Positions 1 through 5,170 of a stretch of 5,170 nt of DNA are shown here, piece by piece; position 1 is the stretch's first letter, and each line of letters starts with the position of its first letter. Source of the stretch: an uncultured Collinsella sp. (GTDB lineage Bacteria; Actinomycetota; Coriobacteriia; Coriobacteriales; Coriobacteriaceae); assembly GCA_902490095.1 (NCBI GenBank), contig CABUCQ010000138.1, positions 1 to 5,170 of the forward strand, in the 5' to 3' direction. The translations under genes and the position numbers were made by a program. Below the pieces are notes generated by a model. It saw only the letters and a program-made list of their open reading frames with translations, did not search any database and was not told where the DNA came from.

Positions 1-997
1 GCTGCCGCTCATGGTGTTCGCCTCGCGCTTTGAGTTCAAGCGGATGCTGCTGGGCGTGCTGGCCGTGTTCTCGCTCGGTCAGTTCCTGTCCGCTGTGGCG
101 CCGACCTATCCCATCCTGGTCTGCGCGCGCCTGGTGGTCGCTTGCGCACATGCCGTGTTCTGGTCAGTCGCCTCGATTATGGCCTCGCGCCTGGTCGACA
201 CTCGCCACGGCGCGCTCGCCATCAGCATGATCGCCACGGGCTCGTCCATCGCGCAGATCTTTGGTCTGCCCCTCGGTCGCGCCATTGGCCTGGCCGTGGG
301 CTGGCGCATGACGTTTGCCGTGGTCGGGGCCCTCTCGGCCATCGCGGTCGTCTACCAGGCCGCGGTGTTCCCGGCCATGCCAGCGGGCGAGCGCTTTACG
401 CTCAAACAGCTGCCCGAGCTGCTCAAGAACCCGTTCCTCATCGCGCTCTACGCGGTCACGGTCTTTATGGCGACCGGCTATTACGCGGGCTATAGCTATA
501 TTGAGCCTTTCCTGGCTCAGGTCGCCCATGTCGACGCGGGCGCCATCACCATGACGTTGACGGCGTTTGGCTGCTCCGGTCTGCTCGGAAGCTGGCTGTT
601 CGGCCGCCTGTTCGACGGGCACCGGTTCCCGTTCTTGGCTATCACGCTCTCCGGCGTGCCGGTGGCCCTGCTGCTCATGGGTCCGGTTGCACCGTCGCTC
701 GTCGCCGTTCTCGCTGTTTGCGCGCTATGGGGCTGCTGCGCCACGGCCTTCAACGTGGCGTTTCAGGCCGAGCTCATCAAGTACACGCCGGCGGATTCGT
801 CGGCCGTCGCCATGTCGATCTTCTCGGGCCTGTTTAACCTCGGCATCGGCACGGGCACCGCGATCGGCGGCGCCGTGGTTTCGGGTCCCGGTATCTCCTG
901 GATTGGCTTCGCGGGCGGGGCGATTACCGTCGTGGGTGTCATCCTCGCCATTACGGTGCTGTTCCCGGCCATACGCCGCGCAAAGCCCGTCGCCTAA
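1..997 (+). CDS. SotB-like sugar efflux transporter, MFS DHA1 family (5'-partial)
   Basis: Inner-membrane proton-coupled exporter of the major facilitator superfamily. The reading frame is open to the left edge (first full codon at base 2), so the gene starts upstream; the ATG at 11 falls inside the conserved TM2-TM3 loop and is not the real start. About 65-70 residues are missing against the usual ~395. Counting from that ATG, the visible signatures are the R/K-rich loop (residues 6-11), AHAVFWS (46-52), GLPLGR (85-90), GWRMTF (97-102), YSYIEPF (161-167) and the C-terminal-half segment AVAMSIFSGLFNLGIG (265-280). From memory, these blocks match E. coli SotB (YdeA) in the same order. About ten hydrophobic helices remain. 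SotB-type proteins export arabinose, lactose or IPTG-like sugars; the substrate here is inferred only. The protein ends in a basic tail, IRRAKPVA. A wider drug/sugar efflux role (AraJ, YdhP type) is possible. Confidence 0.9.
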   Translation, partial: LPLMVFASRFEFKRMLLGVLAVFSLGQFLSAVAPTYPILVCARLVVACAHAVFWSVASIMASRLVDTRHGALAISMIATGSSIAQIFGLPLGRAIGLAVGWRMTFAVVGALSAIAVVYQAAVFPAMPAGERFTLKQLPELLKNPFLIALYAVTVFMATGYYAGYSYIEPFLAQVAHVDAGAITMTLTAFGCSGLLGSWLFGRLFDGHRFPFLAITLSGVPVALLLMGPVAPSLVAVLAVCALWGCCATAFNVAFQAELIKYTPADSSAVAMSIFSGLFNLGIGTGTAIGGAVVSGPGISWIGFAGGAITVVGVILAITVLFPAIRRAKPVA

Positions 998-1012
998 TCA
1001 CGTTCCCTCATC

Positions 1013-1079
1013 AGTTGCGGTGGAATAGAGACTGTTTGCCCGGTTTATTGGTCTCAACAGTCCCTATTTCACCGCAACT
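1013..1079. repeat. Long intergenic palindrome (REP/MITE-like, possible terminator)
   Basis: Two 24-base arms, 1013-1036 and 1056-1079, are inverted copies of each other with 22 of 24 positions matching. Of the two mismatches, one gives a G-U wobble and the other an A-C mismatch if transcribed rightwards. They enclose a 19-base loop. The left arm begins AGTTGCGGTGG and the right arm ends CACCGCAACT. It starts 15 bases after the transporter stop. The stem is longer than a normal intrinsic terminator and is followed only by a weak T-rich stretch (TTATTTTG, 1079-1086), so termination is possible but unproven. Its length, near-perfect symmetry and intergenic location suggest a dispersed palindromic element; I associate closely similar intergenic sequences with Collinsella genomes, but that is memory and not a search. 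Confidence 0.75.
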
Positions 1080-1109
1080 TATTTTGGGGGAGGGGATGCA
1101 CGGCAGGCA

Positions 1110-1115
1110 TACAAT
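1110..1115 (+). promoter_or_regulatory. Possible -10 box before the glucan hydrolase gene
   Basis: TACAAT matches the sigma-70 type TATAAT consensus at five of six bases and lies 36 bases before the chosen start codon. No convincing -35 box sits 16-18 bases upstream, where the sequence is a G-rich run (GGGGGAGGGG, 1086-1095). The call rests on the hexamer alone. Confidence 0.25.
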
Positions 1116-1140
1116 GGATGGCGTTGCTTGAAGGATTGCC

Positions 1141-1146
1141 GGGAGG
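1141..1146 (+). promoter_or_regulatory. Ribosome binding site deciding the hydrolase start
   Basis: GGGAGG lies five bases before ATG 1152. An in-frame upstream TTG at 1128 would extend the protein by eight residues (TTG AAG GAT TGC...), but it would place this Shine-Dalgarno sequence inside the gene and has no good one of its own. The ATG also puts the conserved ETTFYQIYPLGF strand at the very N-terminus, as expected for this GH13 type. Confidence 0.7.
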
Positions 1147-1151
1147 TTGCT

Positions 1152-2528
1152 ATGTGGGCTTACGAGACGACGTTCTATCAGATCTATCCGCTGGGCTTTT
1201 GCGGAGCTCCGCGCGAAAACGCCGCTCCCGTTGCCGAGGATGAACTCGCCCAGGCTGCCAACGCCGCTCCCAACCCCGATGCTCCGATTATGAAAATCGC
1301 CCAATGGGCTGGCTACCTGCAGGAACTCGGGATCGGTGCTGTGCTCATTAACCCGCCGCTCGAATCCGACAGCCACGGTTACGACACGCGCAGCCTGCGC
1401 CATATTGACCGTCGCCTGGGTGGGGATGCCGACTTTGCCGCCGTGTGCGAGACGCTGCACGCCCATGGCATCCGTGTGGTGCTCGATGCCGTCTTCAACC
1501 ATGTCGGTCGCGGCTTTTGGGCCTTCCGCGATGTTCAGGAGCGCAAGTGGGACTCGCCCTACAAGGATTGGTTCCACATTAGCTTTGACGGCGATTCTTG
1601 CTATGGCGACGGCTTTTGGTATGAGGGCTGGGAGGGCCATTTTGAGCTTGTGAAGCTCAACCTGCAAAATCCCGCCGTGGTCGATTACCTGCTCGAATCC
1701 GTGCGCTGCTGGGCCGATGACTTTGGCATCGACGGCCTGCGCTTGGATGTCGCCTATATGCTCGACCGCGACTTCATGCGCCGCCTGCACGCCTTTACCC
1801 GTGAGCTCAAGCCCGACTTGGTGCTGATCGGTGAGACGCTCCACGGCGACTACAACCAGATCGTCAATGACGAGATGCTCGACTCCTGCACCAACTACGA
1901 GTGCTACAAGGGTCTGTATTCCAGCTTTAACTCGGTCAACATGTTCGAGATTGCCCACTCGCTGCATCGCCAGTTTGGCGGCGACCCGTGGTGCATCTAC
2001 CGCGGCAAGCACCTGCTGTCGTTTGTCGACAACCACGATGTGCCGCGCCTGGCGAGTATCCTGACCGACAAGTCCTGCCTGCGCCCCGCCTATGGCATGC
2101 TGTTTGGTATGCCGGGCATCCCGTGCGTTTACTATGGCAGCGAGTGGGGGATTGCCGGCGAAAAGGGCGGCCCCGATGGCGACTGGGCGCTGCGCCCCGC
2201 GCTTGATGAGCCCGCGCCCAACGAGCTGACGGCATTCATCACGCAGCTCGCGCACCTTCGCTCGGCAGACGACGCGGCGGCCCGTGCCCTCAACTATGGT
2301 GCCTATCGCAACGTGGTGATCCAGAACAAGCAGCTGCTGTTCGAGCGCGCCTGCGACGACGCGACGGTGCTCGTGGCGGTCAATGCCGTGAACGAGCCCT
2401 ATACCTTTGGAGCCGGCGAGCTCAACGGCTCCTTTGCCGACCTACTTGCCGACGGCGCGCCCACAGTCGAGCTAACGGGTGCCCTTGAGCTTGCACCCTA
2501 CGAGGTGCGCTATCTGTTGAGGGCCTAG
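1152..2528 (+). CDS. Cytoplasmic GH13 alpha-amylase-family glycosidase
   Basis: Predicted retaining hydrolase of alpha-1,4-linked glucans or maltodextrins, 458 residues, with no signal peptide, so intracellular. The GH13 barrel begins at once with FYQIYPLGF (8-16). The conserved regions are complete: region I DAVFNH (112-117), region II DGLRLD with nucleophile Asp199, region III LIGE with acid/base Glu228, and region IV FVDNHD with Asp296. HGYDTR (75-80) and GRGFWAF (119-125) are typical of a compact GH13 group common in gut Firmicutes and Actinobacteria. A short beta-rich domain C occupies about 385-458. There is no N-terminal CBM34-like domain, unlike classical neopullulanases or cyclomaltodextrinases. 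Residues 22-45 form an Ala/Pro-rich stretch that seems longer than usual. The likely role is breakdown of imported maltodextrin or glycogen; exact product specificity cannot be read from sequence. It is tightly followed by the DNA glycosylase gene. Confidence 0.95.
   Translation: MWAYETTFYQIYPLGFCGAPRENAAPVAEDELAQAANAAPNPDAPIMKIAQWAGYLQELGIGAVLINPPLESDSHGYDTRSLRHIDRRLGGDADFAAVCETLHAHGIRVVLDAVFNHVGRGFWAFRDVQERKWDSPYKDWFHISFDGDSCYGDGFWYEGWEGHFELVKLNLQNPAVVDYLLESVRCWADDFGIDGLRLDVAYMLDRDFMRRLHAFTRELKPDLVLIGETLHGDYNQIVNDEMLDSCTNYECYKGLYSSFNSVNMFEIAHSLHRQFGGDPWCIYRGKHLLSFVDNHDVPRLASILTDKSCLRPAYGMLFGMPGIPCVYYGSEWGIAGEKGGPDGDWALRPALDEPAPNELTAFITQLAHLRSADDAAARALNYGAYRNVVIQNKQLLFERACDDATVLVAVNAVNEPYTFGAGELNGSFADLLADGAPTVELTGALELAPYEVRYLLRA
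2519..2523 (+). promoter_or_regulatory. Ribosome binding site of the DNA glycosylase, inside the upstream gene
   Basis: GAGGG lies within the last codons of the hydrolase gene (stop TAG 2526-2528), eight bases before ATG 2532. The three-base gap between stop and start indicates one transcript and probable translational coupling. Confidence 0.6.
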
Positions 2529-2531
2529 GCC

Positions 2532-3095
2532 ATGGCTGCGTCCGACGAGGGCTATCAACATATTGAGCATGGGTTTGAACCCGTGTTTGACGAGCGCTCG
2601 CGCGTTTTGGTGCTCGGATCGTTTCCCTCGGTGCTTTCGCGCGCCAACGCCTTTTATTACGGCAACCCTCAGAATCGCTTTTGGCGTGTGATGGCCGCGT
2701 GCCTCGGTGTGCCCGTGCCGCCCAACGAGGGAGACTCTTTGGCGAGCGGCGAGCCCGCGACGCTCGACGCCTCGGTTGCTGCCAAGCGGGTTATGCTGCT
2801 CAACGGCGGTGTGGCCCTGTGGGACGTGATCGAGAGCTGTGACATCAAGGGCTCAAGCGACGCGAGCATCAAAAACGTCGTTCCGGCGCATGTCGAGCGC
2901 ATTGCCGGCGCAGCTCCCATTGAGCAGGTGATATGCAACGGTGGTACAGCTGGCCGGCTCTACAAGCGCTATCTACAAGAACGCACCGGGCTGCCTGCCA
3001 TCGTCCTGCCCTCGACAAGTCCCGCCAATGCCGCCTGGCGCCTGGAGCGTCTTGTTGAGCGTTGGCACGAAGCCGTTGACTGGGCTGTTATTTAA
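2532..3095 (+). CDS. DNA-deoxyinosine (hypoxanthine) glycosylase, UDG superfamily family 6
   Basis: Predicted base-excision repair enzyme that removes hypoxanthine formed by adenine deamination in DNA (EC 3.2.2.15 type), 187 residues, cytosolic. Family signatures visible are VLGSFPS (27-33), the FYYGNPQNRFW block (41-51), GVALWDV (93-99) and the late LPSTSPANA loop (159-167), which corresponds to the DNA-intercalating motif of the superfamily. From knowledge of the family, an Asn in the motif-1 region replaces the catalytic Asp of family-1 UDG; Asn45 and Asn48 are the candidates here, not distinguished by this reading. Length and the FEPVFD lead-in (15-20) fit the family, supporting ATG 2532. 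The gene sits three bases after the glycosidase and ends one base from the converging neighbour's stop. A Mug/TDG-like family-2 enzyme is less likely because the FYYGNPxNxFW block is characteristic of the HDG group. Confidence 0.9.
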   Translation: MAASDEGYQHIEHGFEPVFDERSRVLVLGSFPSVLSRANAFYYGNPQNRFWRVMAACLGVPVPPNEGDSLASGEPATLDASVAAKRVMLLNGGVALWDVIESCDIKGSSDASIKNVVPAHVERIAGAAPIEQVICNGGTAGRLYKRYLQERTGLPAIVLPSTSPANAAWRLERLVERWHEAVDWAVI

Positions 3096-3096
3096 T

Positions 3097-3759
3097 TTAG
3101 ATTTTTGTTTGAGCGTGGGTGCCCAGACGTTTTAGAACGCCTCGCCAGATCGGCGCGGGCACGGCTGGCTCGGCGCAAACCATGCCGTCGGCGTCGACGT
3201 TGGCGGCATTGCCACCGCCAAGTCGCTGTGCATGCTTGACGGAGCAGCCCATGCGCACAGCGCCCACAAGCTTATCCATCGCTTCCGAAAACGGTCGCCG
3301 CAAGAGTCCCATGCGCGGGGAGCGACGAAGCGCCGCAATGCCGCTGCCGGCGCAGATGGCAACGCCGCCACACCACAATTGGTCATGGCGCTCACATGCC
3401 TTGTGCAGGCGAACGGCGGCCCCACGCGCCTGCTCAGTGCCCTCTTGTGCGGCTCGAATCGCGGCATAGACGCGCGTTCCCGTACCGCCAAAGCGCTCAA
3501 GCGTCTGCTCGATAGCTGTCAACGTCTCATCGTCAGCCACATCTTCAATGGCCAGCACGATGCCATCGGCAACGCTGCCGGCGTCATTTGCCTTCAAGTC
3601 GACTGGGAGGGGGAGTGTAGTGCCGGAAAGCTGTGCATAGGCGGCGATGGCATCCTGCAGGTCCCAAAGCAAAAACTCAAGATCGGCGCTATTGGGAATG
3701 CTGATATACGCAATGGTTTGCAGCGTTTTTGGTACATCGCCGCGCGCGGTCGTCTCCAT
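3097..3759 (-). CDS. Conserved hypothetical protein, possible degenerate flavodoxin-like oxidoreductase
   Basis: A 220-residue protein I do not firmly recognise. The start ATG (3759-3757) has a textbook AAAGGAG Shine-Dalgarno (3771-3765) five bases upstream, which supports a real gene. The order of motifs resembles NAD(P)H-dependent flavodoxin-fold proteins: a first strand IAYISIP (16-22), a second strand ADGIVLAIED (64-73), RVYAAIRAA (96-104) where such proteins have a VYAIVNCG strand, then LWCGGVAICAGSG (128-140) followed by SPRMGLLRRPFSEAMDKL (147-164), and a Pro-rich tail AEPAVPAPIW (196-205). However, the phosphate-binding loop expected after the first strand is absent (PNSADLEFLL instead), so FMN binding is doubtful. 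It has five Cys residues but no CxxC motif, no signal peptide and no clear membrane segment. It is convergent with the DNA glycosylase and divergent from the aminotransferase. The coding call is solid; the fold is a guess. Confidence 0.8.
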   Translation of the reverse strand: METTARGDVPKTLQTIAYISIPNSADLEFLLWDLQDAIAAYAQLSGTTLPLPVDLKANDAGSVADGIVLAIEDVADDETLTAIEQTLERFGGTGTRVYAAIRAAQEGTEQARGAAVRLHKACERHDQLWCGGVAICAGSGIAALRRSPRMGLLRRPFSEAMDKLVGAVRMGCSVKHAQRLGGGNAANVDADGMVCAEPAVPAPIWRGVLKRLGTHAQTKI

Positions 3760-3852
3760 GCCATCTCCTTTCCGGCTCGTTTCCGTTTAGGTTACACCGT
3801 CTGGTGGCGCCCCGCCGCGCTATCCTAGTGCAACCCTTACGAAAGGAACGCC
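3760..3852. promoter_or_regulatory. Divergent intergenic region between flavodoxin-like and aminotransferase genes
   Basis: This 93-bp gap must carry promoters for both head-to-head genes unless transcripts enter from elsewhere. It contains both ribosome-binding sites: AAAGGAG on the minus strand (3771-3765) and AAAGGA on the plus strand (3842-3847, five bases before ATG 3853). TATCCT (3821-3826) is a possible plus-strand -10 and TAACCT (minus strand, 3794-3789) a possible minus-strand -10; neither has a convincing -35. The hexamer CGGAAA occurs twice on the minus strand, 11 bp apart (3774-3769 and 3785-3780). Overlapping promoters would make co-regulation easy, but no operator is recognisable. 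Confidence 0.4.
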
Positions 3853-4989
3853 ATGCGTCTGCCCATGAATACCTCGCTTGCCACGCTCAAGCCCTCCGGT
3901 ATCCGCCGGATCAACGCGCTCGCCGCCCAGCATCCGGGGTGTATCGCGCTCGCGCTCGGCGAGCCCGATTTTCCCACGCCCGATGTGATTAGCGCCGAGG
4001 TGACCGCCGCACTGGACCGCGGTGACACGCACTATCCGCCGAACAACGGTCGCCCCGCCCTGCGCGAGGCGTTATCTGCCTACATGGGGGACGCGGGCCT
4101 TGCGTTTTCGGCCGACGAGGTCATCCTGACTGATGGCGCGACCGAGGCCCTGTCGGCAACATTCATGGCTATGCTCAACCCCGGCGACGAGGTCATTATC
4201 CCCACGCCGGCCTTTGGCCTGTACGAAAGCATCGTCGTGGCCAACCACGCCAAGGCGGTCTTTTTGGATACGGAGCCTGCGCAATTCCAGATCGATGAGG
4301 AAGCGCTGCGCGCTTGCGTTACGCCGGCGACCAAGGCCATCGTCATCTGCTCGCCCAACAATCCTACGGGTTGCATCCTCAATACGGCGTCGCTCGACGC
4401 CGTGGCGCGCGTGGCAGACCAGGCGGGCATCTACGTGGTTTGCGACGACGTATACAACCGCTTGGTCTACGCGGACGGCTACGAGCGCTTTGCCCAGCGA
4501 CACCCAGAACTGCGCGAGCAGACGGTAGTCATCGAGAGCTTCTCCAAGCCCTGGGCCATGACCGGCTGGCGCTTGGGTTGGCTCGCAGCCGCAGCCCCCG
4601 TCATCGCCGAGATCGCAAAAGCCCACCAATACCTAGTATCGAGTGCCGTCTCCTTCGAGATGGACGCCGCAGCCCGAGCCCTGACTGTCGACCCAACCCC
4701 CATGCTCAAAGTCTACCGAGCCCGCCGCGAACGCGTACTCGCAGCCTTAGACGCCATGGGCCTCGACGTAGTGGAACCGGCAGGCGCCTTCTACGCCTTC
4801 CCCAGCATCAAACAATTCGGCCTGACAAGCGAAGACTTCTGCATCAAAGCCATCAAAGAGGCCAACGTAGCCCTAGTCCCGGGCGACTGCTTCGGAACCG
4901 AAGGCCACATTCGCCTAAGCTACTGCGTCTCCGACCAAGATTTGGACGAAGGCCTCCACCGCCTGTCCAACTTCGTGTCAACCCTATAG
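3853..4989 (+). CDS. PLP-dependent class I/II aminotransferase (PatA/aromatic-aminotransferase-like)
   Basis: Fold-type I PLP enzyme of 378 residues, cytosolic, transferring an amino group between an amino acid and a 2-oxo acid. Visible residues: LGEPDF (35-40); TDGATEAL (93-100) for cofactor phosphate contacts; SPNNPTG with Asn170; DDVY with Asp198 contacting the pyridine nitrogen and Tyr201; SFSKPWAMTGWR with Schiff-base Lys232 and Arg240; and HIRLSY with Arg354 for the substrate carboxylate. All catalytic residues are intact. The C-terminal part GLDVVEPAGAFYAFPSIK (303-320) strongly recalls Bacillus PatA (N-acetyl-L,L-diaminopimelate aminotransferase), but aspartate and aromatic aminotransferases share much of this, so substrate is open. 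The ATG at 3853 has AAAGGA five bases upstream; a second ATG at 3865 is too far from it. Codon use changes sharply after about base 4600: all four Lys codons before are AAG, all five after are AAA. No obvious terminator follows. Confidence 0.95.
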   Translation: MRLPMNTSLATLKPSGIRRINALAAQHPGCIALALGEPDFPTPDVISAEVTAALDRGDTHYPPNNGRPALREALSAYMGDAGLAFSADEVILTDGATEALSATFMAMLNPGDEVIIPTPAFGLYESIVVANHAKAVFLDTEPAQFQIDEEALRACVTPATKAIVICSPNNPTGCILNTASLDAVARVADQAGIYVVCDDVYNRLVYADGYERFAQRHPELREQTVVIESFSKPWAMTGWRLGWLAAAAPVIAEIAKAHQYLVSSAVSFEMDAAARALTVDPTPMLKVYRARRERVLAALDAMGLDVVEPAGAFYAFPSIKQFGLTSEDFCIKAIKEANVALVPGDCFGTEGHIRLSYCVSDQDLDEGLHRLSNFVSTL

Positions 4990-5125
4990 CCCAACGGGAC
5001 CCAAAACCATCAGCCCACCGACCCAAGCATTATGAGTGGGGCGCGCCGGCCAACGGACACGAGGATTCGCAGCAAAGGCAACGTAGCTCCGGCCGGGAGG
5101 GGCAGGGCGAGTTTTCCGTAGATTC
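4990..5125. other. Intergenic stretch, no gene seen
   Basis: No start codon with a ribosome-binding site and no open frame of note on either strand. The first ~40 bases are strongly C-rich and G-poor on the plus strand (CCAACGGGACCCAAAACC), continuing the composition of the end of the aminotransferase gene; from about 5036 the strand turns G-rich. The region contains the 8-bp palindrome GGCGCGCC (5039-5046) and an imperfect CTCC...GGAG dyad (about 5087-5099), both short enough to be chance at this GC content. Confidence 0.5.
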
Positions 5126-5163
5126 CGCACGAGCCGAAGGCCACTTAATGTGGCCTTCGTGCG
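5126..5163. repeat. Strong bulged hairpin / palindromic element at right edge
   Basis: An upper 9-bp stem, 5136-5144 (GAAGGCCAC) with 5150-5158 (GTGGCCTTC), closes a five-base TTAAT loop. A lower 5-bp stem, 5126-5130 with 5159-5163, extends it after a five-base left-side bulge (GAGCC, 5131-5135). The downstream bases within the window (AGCCCAG) are not a T-tract, and neither is the sequence leaving the stem on the minus strand, so it is not a standard intrinsic terminator as far as can be seen. It may be an intergenic palindromic repeat or a leader structure of the next gene beyond the window. Confidence 0.6.
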
Positions 5164-5170
5164 AGCCCAG

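Noticed and set aside
11..13. ATG 11 as the true start of the transporter
   Set aside because: The frame is open through the left edge and this Met lies in the conserved TM2-TM3 loop, so the protein would lack its first helices.
164..622. 152-residue minus-strand open frame inside the transporter
   Set aside because: It is rich in Arg, Asp, Gly and His with no motif, antisense to a clearly conserved membrane protein.
1096..1131. Eleven-codon leader peptide frame (MHGRHTMDGVA) before the hydrolase
   Set aside because: It follows a GGGGAGGGG run, but the purine run abuts the ATG, leaving no proper spacing, and the peptide has no run of control codons typical of attenuation.
1128..1151. TTG 1128 as the hydrolase start
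   Set aside because: The Shine-Dalgarno GGGAGG at 1141-1146 fits ATG 1152, and the extra residues are not part of the GH13 barrel.
1011..2255. Long 414-residue open frame on the minus strand opposite the GH13 gene
   Set aside because: It is wholly antisense to a gene with complete catalytic motifs, has no recognisable domains, and runs into the palindrome at its 3' end. Long shadow frames are expected opposite GC-rich coding sequence.
3232..3828. 198-residue plus-strand open frame opposite the flavodoxin-like gene
   Set aside because: It has no ribosome-binding site and its composition is that of a shadow frame, whereas the minus-strand gene has an ideal Shine-Dalgarno and flavoprotein-like motif order.
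5039..5046. GGCGCGCC palindrome as a protein-binding site
   Set aside because: It is short and expected by chance in GC-rich DNA; there is no partner site nearby.
1..5170. CRISPR array, tRNA/rRNA, transposase, phage, toxin-antitoxin or defence genes
   Set aside because: I looked on both strands and found no regularly spaced repeats, cloverleaf, or recognisable mobile or defence protein motifs; the genes are housekeeping or metabolic in type.

Overview
The window looks like ordinary chromosomal DNA of a high-GC Gram-positive gut bacterium, most likely a member of the Coriobacteriia such as Collinsella. This is an inference from the GC-rich coding (strong G/C at third codon positions), the protein flavour (a GH13 enzyme of a type common in gut anaerobes) and a long intergenic palindrome of a kind I associate with Collinsella. 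No 16S rRNA, tRNA or other taxonomic marker is present.

Layout. Bases 1-997 (+) hold the last ~331 residues of a SotB-like sugar efflux transporter (MFS), whose N-terminus lies before the window. Fifteen bases after its stop is a 67-bp imperfect palindrome (1013-1079). A short leader then precedes a cytoplasmic GH13 alpha-glucan hydrolase (1152-2528, +). Three bases after its stop begins a family-6 uracil-DNA-glycosylase-superfamily protein, a predicted hypoxanthine/deoxyinosine DNA glycosylase (2532-3095, +). Converging on it with a single base between the stop codons is an uncharacterised 220-residue protein (3759-3097, -) that resembles a degenerate flavodoxin-fold oxidoreductase. A 93-bp intergenic region carries the ribosome-binding sites of this gene and of a divergent PLP-dependent class I/II aminotransferase (3853-4989, +). 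The last 181 bases appear non-coding and end in a strong bulged hairpin (5126-5163).

Functional picture. The transporter and the glucan hydrolase both concern sugars, but the palindrome between them argues against a simple shared operon. The hydrolase and the DNA glycosylase are very tightly packed and are probably co-transcribed and translationally coupled, although no shared pathway is evident. The flavodoxin-like gene and the aminotransferase are a head-to-head pair that may share a control region. I see no mobile element, CRISPR array, phage gene, toxin-antitoxin pair or defence system. The points most worth a second look are the two palindromic elements, an abrupt change of codon use and base composition in the last third of the aminotransferase gene, and the unassigned minus-strand protein.
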